Positions 36,375 through 46,640 of a stretch of 64,000 nucleotides of DNA are shown here, piece after piece. This DNA is from Megachile rotundata (Eukaryota > Arthropoda > Insecta > Hymenoptera > Megachilidae): NCBI RefSeq assembly GCF_050947335.1, contig NC_134993.1, forward strand, positions 15,314,001-15,378,000, in the 5' to 3' direction. Position 1 is the first letter of the stretch; each line of letters begins with the position of its first letter. The notes under the pieces are model-generated. The model was not told the DNA's origin, did no database searches, and worked only from the letters and a program-made list of their open reading frames with translations. The translations under genes were made by a program, and so were the position numbers.

Positions 36375-37640
36375 GGTTTTTAAGTTTAAGTTAGGTTTGG
36401 GTTGTTGGAATCAAGGATTTTTGGGTTTCAGCTGGGTTCTGAGCTCTGGGGTGCTTGGGGAGTTGGGTTTTTGAGTTTAAGTTAGGTTTGGGTTGTTGGA
36501 ATCAAGGATTTTTGGGTTTCAGCTGGGTTCTGAGCTTTGGGGTGCTTGGGGAGTTGGGTTTTTGAGTTTAAGTTAGGTTTGGGTTGTTGGAATCAAGGAT
36601 TTTTGGGTTTTAGCTGGGTTTTGAGCTTTGGGGTGCTTGGGGAGTTGGGTTTTTGTGTTTAAGTTAGGTCTAGGTTGTTGGAATCAAGGATTTTTGGGTT
36701 TCAGCTGGGTCCTAAACTCTGGGGTGCTTGATGAGGTGGGTTTTTGAGTTTAAGTTAGGTCTAGGTTGTTGGAATCAAGGATTTTTGGGTTTCAGCTGGG
36801 TTTTGAGCTTTGGGGTGCTTGGGGAGTTGGGTTTGTGAGTTTAAGTTAGGTTTGGGTTGTTGGAATCAAGGATTTTTGGGTTTCAGTTGGGTTCTAAACT
36901 CTGGGGTGCTTGATGAGGTGGGTTTTTGAGTTTAAGTTAGGTCTAGGTTGTTGGAATCAAGGATTTTTGGGTTTCAGCTGGGTTTTGAGCTTTGGGGTGC
37001 TTGGGGAGTTGGGTTTTTGAGTTTAAGTTAGGTTTGGGTTGTTGGAATCAAGGATTTTTGGGTTTCAGCTGGGTTCTAAACTCTGGGGTGCTTGGGGAGT
37101 TGGGTTTTTGAGTTTAAGTTAGGTCTAGGTTGTTGGAATCAAGGATTTATGGGTTTCAGCTGGGTTCTGAGCTCTGGGGTGCTTGATGAGAGGGTTTCTT
37201 TAAAGCTTAAGTTAGGTCCGGGCTGTTAGATTCAAAGATTCTTAGGTTTCAGTTGGGTTCTGAGCTCTAAGGTGTTTGATGAGGGGGTTTCTTTAAAGCT
37301 TAAGTTAGGTCTGGGCTGTTAGATTCAAAGATTCTTAGGTTTCAGTTGGGTTCTGAGCTCTGGGATGTTTGATGAGGGGGTTTCTTTAAAGCTTAAGTTA
37401 GGTCTGGGTTGTTAGATTCAAAGATTCTTAGGTTTCAGTTGGGTTCTGATCTCTGGGATGTTTGATGAGGGTGTTTCTTTAAAGCTTAAGTTAGGTCTGG
37501 GTTGTTAGATTCAAGCAGTTTTGAGTTTCAGCTTGGTTTTAAGGTCTGGGATGCTTGATGAAGGGATCTGTTATGTTTAAATTAGGTCTAGGTTGTTACA
37601 TCCAAGCATTTTTACGTTCCAGCTTAGCCCTGAGTTCTAC
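36375..37640. repeat. 91-bp tandem array, about 13 copies
   Basis: AAGTTAGGTTTGGGTTGTTG starts are about 91 bp apart (for example 36388 and 36479). Each unit carries GGAATCAAGGATTTTTGGG, TTTCAGCTGGGTTCTGAGC and CTGGGGTGCTTG blocks. From about 37190 a diverged subfamily appears (GTTAGATTCAAAGATTCTTAG), then decay. Confidence 0.95.
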
Positions 37641-38450
37641 CATATTTCATGAAGGTGTTTAAGTTTAAGTTACATCTAAATTGTTTAATACAAAAATTTC
37701 CCAGTGTAAGATTACCTCCATAATGTTTGCCAAAGTGCTCTATAATATTTGCCAAAGAAATTTTCACGGTTCAGATTAATTCTTCTTAAACAATTTTAAT
37801 CACTCGCTGCAGAAAATCAACTTTAAAAGACTTGAAACGAAAATGTCCAAGAGTGGACGAAACCACGAGTCACTACTTGCGAGAAAGGTCTACCTGCCGT
37901 CCCTCTAGCGGCGGTTTAAGCAACTACTCACAAAGAGTACATTCCTTGTCAGTCTCCAAAGCTTCTTACAAAAACTGTCCCTCTATAAACAATCAAACAA
38001 TTACAAACTTATACTTTTGTTACATATCAGTATCAATTTCTCCTTACATAAAATGTCTCTTTATAAAGACTCGACGAGCTTGAAAAGTGACTATAAGTTA
38101 TCGAGATCGATCGACAGGGAGTCGAACGATAGATTCATTCTCGTAAAATGATGTTTACATCCCTTTCGACGATAAACGAGGGGGTTGCTCGGTGGCATTT
38201 GCCTCACAAAGGAATTCGTTCTTCGAGCGATCGACAGAAGCTCGAGCAGTCTTCTTTTTCTCGTCCCGCGGACCGGAAACTGAGATTCGCCGGCGTTTCG
38301 ATTCCGGAACAGCTCGAAGCTACGATAAGGGAAAACGGACGGGTTTCCTTCGGACGTCCGTGATTTTCTTTTTCGATTTCTTTTATCGGGGAACGTTCCG
38401 TTATAATTTAGGTCTGACCCCAAATCAACCTCTCTATTTCTAATTCCCTT
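37641..38450. other. Single-copy island
   Basis: The stretch 38150-38370 is GC-richer with 71-110-codon frames on both strands. None is recognisable and there is no convincing exon. Confidence 0.45.
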
Positions 38451-38454
38451 TATG

Positions 38455-39150
38455 TTTTACTTACATGAATTTTCTTTTTTAATTTCGTTCATGTTTTAGT
38501 TAGACAAATTTTGTTCTTCAATTTTGTTTATGTTTTTGTTAGACAAATTTTGTTTCTTCAATTTTATTTATGTTTTAGTTAGACAAATTTTGTTCTTCAA
38601 TTTTATTTATGGTTTAGTTAGACAAATTTTGTTCTTCAATTTTATTTATGGTTTAGTTAGACAAATTTTGTTCTTCAATTTTATTTATGTTTTAGTTAGA
38701 CAAATTTTCGACTTCTATTTTATTTGTGTTTTAGTTAGACAAATTTTGTTTCTTCAATTTTATTTGTGTTTTAGTGAAACAAATTTTGTTCCTTCAATTT
38801 TATTTATGTTTTAGTTAGACAAATTTTGTTCTTCAATTTTATTTGTGTTTTAGTTAGACAAATTTTGTTCTTCAATTTTATTTATGGTTTAGTTAGACAA
38901 ATTTTGTTCTTCAATTTTATTTAGGTTTTAGTTAGACAAATTTTGTTCTTCAATTTTATTGGTGTTTTAGTTAGACAAATTTTCGACTTCAATTTTATTT
39001 ATGTTTTAGTTAGACAAATTTTGTTCTTCAATTTTATTTGTGTTTTAGTTAGACAAATTTTGTTCTTCAATTTTATTTGTGTTTTAGTTAGACAAATTTT
39101 GTTCCTTCAATTTTATTTATGTTTTTGTTTAATAAATTTTCTCCTCCAAA
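38455..39150. repeat. 39-bp minisatellite (TTAGACAAATTTTGTTC unit), about 17 copies
   Basis: The unit is GTTTTAGTTAGACAAATTTT followed by GTTCTTCAATTTTATTTAT, 39 bp or exactly 13 codons. This is why frames of 82-96 codons stay open. AAATTTTGTTC and AAATTTTCGAC variants occur. Confidence 0.95.
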
Positions 39151-39702
39151 CTTTGTACAAAAATTTTGTGAAAGAGATAGAGAATGTGTGAAGAAATTGT
39201 TTGTATGTGAGGGAATATTTCATTAAAGAATATTGCATGAGTGAATCCAATTGAATTGCATGAAGGCTGATCCCAAATATTGCAAACTAAAGATCATGCA
39301 TGATGACATATTAAAAACTGAAATATTTTTCTTCATGAAATTTCTACCTGTCGAGAACGAGGATATGTTCCTACCCAATTGAATAAATTTACAGACAACC
39401 CCATAGCCTAATCTTTATAGTCAACCAAAGGTCGCAGAGAAGTTTCATTTACAAAATAAAATTATTTGATAATAAATGTACTGATGGTATACTAATAGCA
39501 TATGAAGTAATGTGATAGTATACTAATAGTGTACGAAGTAATGTGATAGTATACTAATAGTATACGAAGTAATGTGATAGTATACTAATAGTATAAAAAA
39601 TGAAAGAAATCTGTGAGTGGTTGACGAGAGAAACATAACTCGTTCTCGATGGGGTGAAAAGCATAAGGCGTCACTAATCAGTTTGTTGTCGTTTGCTCGC
39701 AG
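39151..39702. other. Intron sequence upstream of the NFI exon, with a small palindromic repeat
   Basis: The stretch 39480-39600 has four copies of a 32-bp unit, AGTAATGTGATAGTATACTA plus ATAGTATACGA, rich in GTATAC palindromes. The exon acceptor is at 39701-39702 after a GTTTGTTGTCGTTTGCTCGC tract. Confidence 0.7.
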
Positions 39703-39858
39703 GATGAGTTCCATCCATTCATTGAGGCCCTCCTACCGTTCGTGAAGTCTTTCTCGTACACGTGGTTCAACCTACAAGCCGCCAAGAGGCGTTACTACAA
39801 GAAACACGAGAAGCGGATGAGTCTCGAAGAAGAACGCCAGTGCAAGGAGGAGCTCCAG
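39703..39858 (+). CDS. NfI: Nuclear factor I, exon encoding the start of the DNA-binding domain (partial gene)
   Basis: This internal exon of 156 nt (52 codons, phase 0 at both ends) has acceptor CGCAG before GATGAGTTC and donor CTCCAG/GTAAGTC. It encodes [40 protein letters not shown] and LEEERQCKEELQ. This is the highly conserved N-terminal part of the CTF/NFI DNA-binding domain (vertebrate: [35 protein letters not shown]). NFI proteins are nuclear dimeric factors that bind TTGGC(N5)GCCAA. The exon is shorter than the single large exon 2 of vertebrate NFI genes, so the domain is split here by an intron. The following conserved part (KQKWASRLL, RRIDCLRQADKVWRLDLV) was not found downstream within the window, implying a next intron of over 24 kb. 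Confidence 0.96.
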
Positions 39859-39915
39859 GTAAGTCTTTTGCTTCTTTAACTCTTAACACTATCAAAATAT
39901 CTACACAGGTATTTT
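39859..39915 (+). other. Start of NFI intron with consensus donor
   Basis: GTAAGTC at 39859 is a strong donor. The 192-bp array begins within about 60 bp of it. Confidence 0.7.
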
Positions 39916-40720
39916 CTTTAGACTTCAAGCTTTAATTTGATGTATCACAAGTGTCATTTTGTTAAACTTTTCTGTCATGAATTTTTAGTTATATTTTTGT
40001 ATCAAGTATTAAGCTTGATCTGTTTTCAAAATTGTCATTTGTTAATATGATTGGAAGTCAGTCAATTTTTCTTGGGAATACGTATGAAGTATTTATATAG
40101 GCATTTTCTTTGGACTTCAAGCTTTAATTTGATGTATCATAAGTGTCATTTTGTAAAACTTTTCTGTCATGAATTTTTAGTTATATTTTTATATCAAGTA
40201 TCAAGCTTAATATATCTTGAAATTGGTCATGTACCCATATAACTGCAAATCAGTCACTTTTTCTTGAGAACAGCTATGAAATATTTATACAGGCATTTTC
40301 TTTGGACTTCAAGCTTTAATTTGACGTATCATAAGCACCATTCTGTTAAACTTTTCTGTCATGACTTTTCATTTATATTTTTATATCAAGTATCAAGCTT
40401 AATATATCTTAAAATTGGTCCTGTACCCATACAACTGCAAATCAGTCAATTTTTCTTAAGAACAGCTATGAAATATTTATGCAGGCATTTTCTTTGGACT
40501 TCAAGCTTTAATTTGACGTATCACAAGTGTCATTCTGTTAAACTTTTCTGTCATGACTTTTCGTTTACATTTTTGTATCAAGTCTCAGACTCGGTTTAAA
40601 AGATCAGTAACTGGAAGTCACTTCCTATTAAAAATATCCATGAAAATCTTTATGTAGACATTTTTCTCAAGTTTCAAGCTCTAAGCTGTCGTACCATAAG
40701 CACAGTTTTGCAACAGTATC
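39905..40720. repeat. 192-bp tandem array, about four copies, related to the 26-kb array
   Basis: TTCAAGCTTTAAT starts at 39924, 40116, 40308 and 40500, exactly 192 bp apart. The first about 75 bp of the unit (TTCAAGCTTTAATTTGATGT, ATCATAAGTGTCATT, TTCTGTCATGA) match the 171-bp unit at 26.2-27.5 kb in the same orientation. The remainder (ATATTTTTATATCAAGTATC and others) does not. Confidence 0.95.
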
Positions 40721-41700
40721 AGAGCCTTTATACTAAATTAGTTAGGTTAGAAAATATGGACAGAAACATCTATAATCAACATACGACATAAATGCTCCCC
40801 ATCTTACATCCCTTATTAATCATTATACTCTTACCTCCTTACCTCCTTGATTAGTCACTGTATTACACCCCTAAACTCTCAATCCTTCGCAATCATGCAT
40901 CAGTCATCCTCGACCCAATAAACCTACAAAGCAAGAAGCACCGTATCGCAAAAATGCAATCTCCCGTGAAAAACAAACGAGCGAAAAGCAGTACATAGAA
41001 ACGCGTTTGAAAAGTGAACGGAAATCGTGGAACTGTCGATATCGAGTAAAGTTTGGCGTTCGACCCAGTCATTGACATTCGAATATTCGACCAGGATCTT
41101 TCCATTTCCTTTCTCTTTTTATTTCTCACTGCGGCACCCTTCGAGGCCCGTAAGTGGCCGGAAGGGGGTCGAAGGGGTGAGGGCAGCAGGGTTCGTCGAT
41201 CCGTTGGAAACAGACGTAGAGATTTTCTCGTCTATCCACCGCAATTCGTATTCTCCATCGCGACGCTGTTCGATCAATATTTTAATTTCGCGATGCTGCG
41301 GTATTTAGCGTACGAAAAAGGGGATGGACGTCGGACGGACGTCGATGAAAAAAAATAAAAAAAAAAACGAGAATTCCTCCGAACCGTTAGATGGAGAGGG
41401 TCGGAGAGGATCGATGTATCGCGAGTTTAGAGAAAATCGCTGGCCAACGACGACGGTTTTGTTTCGTTTTTTCTTTCGAACGATGATGGCCTCCGCTCGT
41501 ATCGCTGAAAGAGCCTGCAAATCGAGGGGAAAACGTTGCCTCTCTTTTTTCTTCTTGATTTTTCGACGCTTTGTTAAGTGCTCGACGCTGCTCGTCTTGA
41601 TTGCTAACTCCAATCGAAGTCCTTTCAGCTGCGAGACGGACGCTGATTAGATACCGTTCGTTCTATGATCGATTATTGTGTTCGTATATTGGGGTGCGAG
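40721..41700. other. Single-copy island
   Basis: The stretch 40900-41660 is GC-richer, with overlapping frames of 78-108 codons on both strands. No domain is recognisable and no NFI exon was found. Confidence 0.45.
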
Positions 41701-41744
41701 AATTTTTTGAAATTGGAAGAGTTTGGGGGCTTTGAAATTTTGGG

Positions 41745-42780
41745 GTGTGGAGAGGGATATAGGTATCTAGGGAATTTAGGGATATATGGGGATTTGGGGA
41801 TTTGGGGATTTGGGGATTTAGGGATTTGAAGATTCAGGGATTTGAAGATTTGGAGATTTGGGGATTTGGGGATTTAGGGATTTGAAGATTTAGGGATTTG
41901 AAGATTTGGAGATTTGGGGATTTGGGGATTTGGGGATTTGCGATTTGGGATTTGGGATTTGGGGTTTGGGGATTTGGGGATTTGTGGATTTGGGGATTTT
42001 GAGATTTGAAGATTTGGGGATTTGGGAATTTAGGAATTTGGGGATTTAGCGATTTGGGGATTTAGGGATTTGGGGATTTAAGGATTTGGGGATTTGGGGA
42101 TTTAGGGATTTGGGATTCGGGGATTTGGGGATTGGAAGATTTGGGGATTTGGAGATTTGGGATTTGGGATTTGGGATTTGGGATTTGGGGATTTGGGATT
42201 TGGGGATTTGGGAATTTAGGGATTTGGGGATTTAGGGATTTGGGGATTTAAGGATTTGGGGATTTGGGGATGTAGGGATTTGGGATTCGGGGATTTGGGG
42301 ATTGGAAGATTTGGGGATTTGGGGATTTAGGGATTTGGAGATTTGGGATTTGGGATTTGGGATTTGGGATTTGGGATTTGGGATTTGGGATTTGGGATTT
42401 GGGATTTGGGGATTTGGGATTTGGGGATTTGGGAATTTAGGGATTTGGGGATTTGAGGATTTAGGGATTTGGGGATTTGGGATTTGGGATTTGGGATTTG
42501 GGATTTGGGATTTGGGATTTGGGATTTGGGATTTGGGATTTGGGATTTGGGATTTGGGATTTGGGATTTGGGGATTTGGAGATATAGTAATTTGGGGATA
42601 TAGGAATCTAGGGGAACCACCTAGATATCTAGAGATCCAGAGATATAACTATTTGGGGAAATACTAATTTAGGGGTCTAGGAATTTAGGTATCTAGGGAT
42701 TTAGAGATATAGCAATGTGGAATTTAGGGATTTAGGGATTTAGGGATATAGGAATCTGGGATATAGCAATTTGGAATTGA
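41745..42780. repeat. GGGATTT/GGGGATTT array, G-quadruplex-prone
   Basis: There are tandem 7-8-bp units (GGGATTT, GGGGATTT, AGGGATTT). Pure GGGATTT runs occur at about 42343-42415 and 42478-42570. Four consecutive GGG tracts with 4-base loops recur many times on the plus strand. A 121-codon plus frame and a 97-codon minus frame result only from the periodicity. Confidence 0.95.
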
Positions 42781-42834
42781 AATCTAAATCGAATCGTATA
42801 AAAAATCCGAGTAATATTACTCATAGCTGAAGAA

Positions 42835-43400
42835 GTGCGTCACGAGTGCGTCATGAATGCGTCTCGAATCCGATACAAATGCGTCACGAGTGCGTCATGA
42901 ATGCGTCACATGTACAAATAGGTGCGTCACAGATGTACTATGGGTGCGTCACGAGTGCATCACAGATATACCATCGGTGCGTCATGGGTGCGTCACGAGT
43001 GTGTCACAGGTATACCATAGATGCGTCACGAGTGCGTCAAAAGTGCGTACAGATGCAAGAGTGCGTCACAAATGCGTCACGAGTGCGTCACGAGTATGCC
43101 ATAGGTGCGTCACGAGTGCGTCACGAGTGCGTCACGAGTATGCCATTGGTGCGTCAAGAGTGCGTACAGATGCAAGAGTGCGTCACAAATGCGTCATGAG
43201 TGCGTCACGAGTATGCCATAGGTGCGTCACGAGTGCGTCAAGAGTGCGTACAGATGCAAGAGTGCGTCACAAATGCGTCACGAGTGCGTCAAGAGTGCAT
43301 CACAAATGCATCAATATTGCGTCAAAAAAATGCGTCACGAGTGCATCACAAATGCATCAAGATTGCACCACAAAAATGCGTCAATAGTGCGTCACACTCT
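42835..43400. repeat. GTGCGTCACGA array (inverse orientation of the 29-kb array)
   Basis: GTGCGTCACGA, ATGCGTCACAA, AGTATGCCATAGG and GTACAGATGCAAGA blocks recur. GTGCGTCA is the reverse complement of TGACGCAC, which dominates the 29.2-29.9 kb array. Longer units of about 110 bp (with GTACAGATGCAAGAGTGCG) appear at about 43046, 43164 and 43247. Confidence 0.95.
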
Positions 43401-44010
43401 CCAAAATATCCCAAGAATTTAAACAACCGCAATTTCGTAAATAAACAAACTAAATAAACGTATAACTGTCAGTTCCGGTGTCGGTCCGAGATGCAAACAA
43501 ACGACTCCGTTGATGGAATTTTTCCCTTTTGTTTTTTTTTTTAAAAAAAGGAAAGTACCTTCGAGCCGGTAGCACGGGTCGCGTTGAATTTTACATGAAG
43601 TACATTTAATCTGCGTCGTCAGGAAGCCCTGCAGGGTCGGCCGAGCCCTCAGCCCCATTATATAGGCACGGGGCTTTATGAAATTGTAAGCGAGCGGCAA
43701 AGGCCACTGGCCATAATCGACAATTCCATTTGCAAATCTAATTGCCACCCTGCCGTATTTTTCAACTAAAATTTCCTCAACAATTTTTCATCGTCAACGC
43801 GTTCCGCTTAATTAAACCGGCGCGAGACTTTCTATCTGTCTGCCTTTACTGACTGATTGAACATACGGTCTTAACAATTTGCTGGGCGCTTGTTACGCGT
43901 TATTCATACGGGGAAGTATTTGACGAAGTTTAATAGCTTACTGTTGTAGTTTGAGTACGTTGTAGATGTAGTTTTGTGTGGGATGTAAGGAGATATTAAT
44001 CTTGGGAGGA
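43401..44010. other. Single-copy island
   Basis: The stretch 43550-43720 is GC-rich. A 109-codon minus-strand frame (43419-43748) has no recognisable domain. Confidence 0.45.
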
Positions 44011-45890
44011 TTGTTGGAGGTCTGTGGAGATCTATGGAGGTCCAGCGAGGTCTATGGAGGTTTATAGAGGTTTATCAAGGTCTCTATAGAGGTCTATGGA
44101 GGTCTATGGAGGTATATGGAGGTCTATGGAGGTATATGGAGGTCTATAAAGGTCTCTATAGAGGTCTATGGAGGTCTATGGAAGTCTATCAAGGTCCCTA
44201 TAGAGGTCTATGGAAGTCTGTGGAGGTCTTTGGAGGTCTATGAAGGTTTACAGAGGTCTATGGAGGTCTATGGAGGTCTATGGAGGTCTGTCAAGGTCTC
44301 TATAGAGGTCTATGGAGGTCTATGGAGGTCTATGAAGGTTTACAGAGGTCTATGGAGGTCTATGAAGGTTTACAGAGGTCTGTGGAGATCTATGGAGGTC
44401 TATGGAGGTCTATGAAGGTTTACAGAGGTCTGTGGAGATCTATAGAGGTCTATGGAGGTCTATGGAGGTCTATGAAGGTTTACAGAGGTCTATGGAGGTC
44501 TTTGGAGGTCTATGGAGGTCTGTCAAGGTCTCTATAGAGGTCTATGGAGGTCTATGGAGGTCTATGAAGGTTTACAGAGGTCTATGGAGGTCTATGAAGG
44601 TTTACAGAGGTCTGTGGAGATCTATGGAGGTCTATGGAGGTCTATGGAGGTCTATGAAGGTTTACAGAGGTCTGTGGAGATCTATGGAGGTCTATGGAGG
44701 TCTATGAAGGTCTATGAAGGTTTACAGAGGTCTGTGGAGATCTATGGACGTCTATGGAGGTCTATGGAGGTCTATAGAGATCTAAGGAGGTCTATGAAGG
44801 TCTGTGGAGACCTATCAAGGTCTACAGAAATCAATGGAGGTCTATGGAGGTCTGTGGAGGTCTATGGAGGTCTGTGGAGGTCTATGGAGATCTGTGAAGG
44901 CCTATCAAGGTCTATAGAAATCTATGGAGGTCTATGGAGGTCTGTGGAAGCCTATCAAGGTCTATAGAAATCTACGGATGTCTATGGAGATCTATGAAGG
45001 TCTATGAAGGTTTACAGAGGTCTGTGGAGATCTATGGAGGTCTATGGGGGTCTATGGAGGTCTATCAAGGTCTCTATAGAGGTCTATGGAGGTCTATCAA
45101 GGTCTTTATAGAGGTCTATGGAGGTCTATCAAGGTCTCTATAGAGGTCTATGGAGGTCTATGGAGGTCTATGTAGGTCTATAGAAACTTGTGGAGGTCTA
45201 TGGAGGTCTATGGAGGTCTATGAAGGTTTACAGAGGTCTATGGAGGTCTATGAAGGTTTACAGAGGTCTGTGGAGATCTATGGAGGTCTATGGAGGTCTA
45301 TGGAGGTCTATGAAGGTTTACAGAGGTCTGTGGAGATCTATGGAGGTCTATGGAGGTCTATGAAGGTCTATGAAGGTTTACAGAGGTCTGTGGAGATCTA
45401 TGGACGTCTATGGAGGTCTATGGAGGTCTATAGAGATCTAAGGAGGTCTATGAAGGTCTGTGGAGACCTATCAAGGTCTACAGAAATCAATGGAGGTCTA
45501 TGGAGGTCTGTGGAGGTCTATGGAGGTCTGTGGAGGTCTATGGAGATCTGTGAAGGCCTATCAAGGTCTATAGAAATCTATGGAGGTCTATGGAGGTCTG
45601 TGGAAGCCTATCAAGGTCTATAGAAATCTACGGATGTCTATGGAGATCTATGAAGGTCTATGAAGGTTTACAGAGGTCTGTGGAGATCTATGGAGGTCTA
45701 TGGGGGTCTATGGAGGTCTATCAAGGTCTCTATAGAGGTCTATGGAGGTCTATCAAGGTCTTTATAGAGGTCTATGGAGGTCTATCAAGGTCTCTATAGA
45801 GGTCTATGGAGGTCTATGGAGGTCTATGTAGGTCTATAGAAACTTGTGGAGGTCTATGGAGGTCTATGGAGGCCTGTGGAGGTCCACTAG
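44011..45890. repeat. GGAGGTCTATG 12-bp array with a 656-bp tandem duplication
   Basis: The base unit is TGGAGGTCTATG (12 bp, four codons), with variants GAAGGTTTACAG, CAAGGTCTCTATAG and GGAGATC. A block from about 44540 to 45195 is repeated at about 45196-45851 with a shift of exactly 656 bp. By eye the copies are identical over long stretches, including rare markers (GTCTATGGGGGTC, CTATAGAAACTTGTGG). The long Gly/Leu/Tyr/Arg-rich frames follow from the 12-bp period. Confidence 0.95.
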
Positions 45891-46640
45891 CCTTATGAAG
45901 ATACCTAACCCTTATTATTATCACCCCTACCCTGTATTAGTCCCTATAGTTACCCTCCAAAAGCCCATAGTACCAGTAAAATCCCACTGCAGTCCTCAAT
46001 AAAAAAACCCCCAACCAATTATTCCTAAATGACAAGAATAATAGCGTTCGATAGCGATCAGAAAAGCGTGTTTTCCAAACATTCGCCACCGCCCAAGGTA
46101 CTCGATAAACGCGCACCACTTTTCATCCGGTCTGCTCGACCTATCGTTTTTCCACGCAAACGGATCGATCCGCAGTTATCGCCGATGCGTCTATCCGGCG
46201 TGTACACTCGCACACATATATTCTCGTGTGTTTTTTTTCCCCTCGTATGTGCGTCGACCTGAAATTTCGAGCCGCTTTCTCGATCGCTCGACACGCCGTT
46301 CACGTACTCGCGGAGATGCTTTCCAGAAAGAGCCCGGTAGAAACAAAGAAAAAAATACGGCAAACAAGATAAAAATTCCGCGACTCGTTGACATGCGGCA
46401 CGATTCGTTCTGGAAAATTGAAATCGAGGTGACGAGAGAAGCCTCGCTTTTCTAAACGTTTTGGAAAACGTTTCTCTAGATGGAATGTTTAACCGGGTCA
46501 CTTTCACCGGCCGTTCCTAGCATGCAGATGTTAGATTGTTTTATTTTCCTGTTTAATTGTGTTAATCGGAGGGTTTCAACCCTTGGGGTACTAGAAAGTT
46601 TTTATAGGAAGTTTTTTGATGCTGGTCTTTGAGAAAATAT
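45891..46640. other. Single-copy island
   Basis: The stretch 46030-46500 is CpG-rich, with 67-149-codon frames on both strands. None is recognisable. Confidence 0.45.

Noticed and set aside
44011..45890. Gly/Leu/Tyr/Arg-rich repeat proteins of 69-157 codons
   Set aside because: Open frames follow from a 12-bp stop-free unit. They end wherever the unit shifts, and no splice or promoter context supports them.
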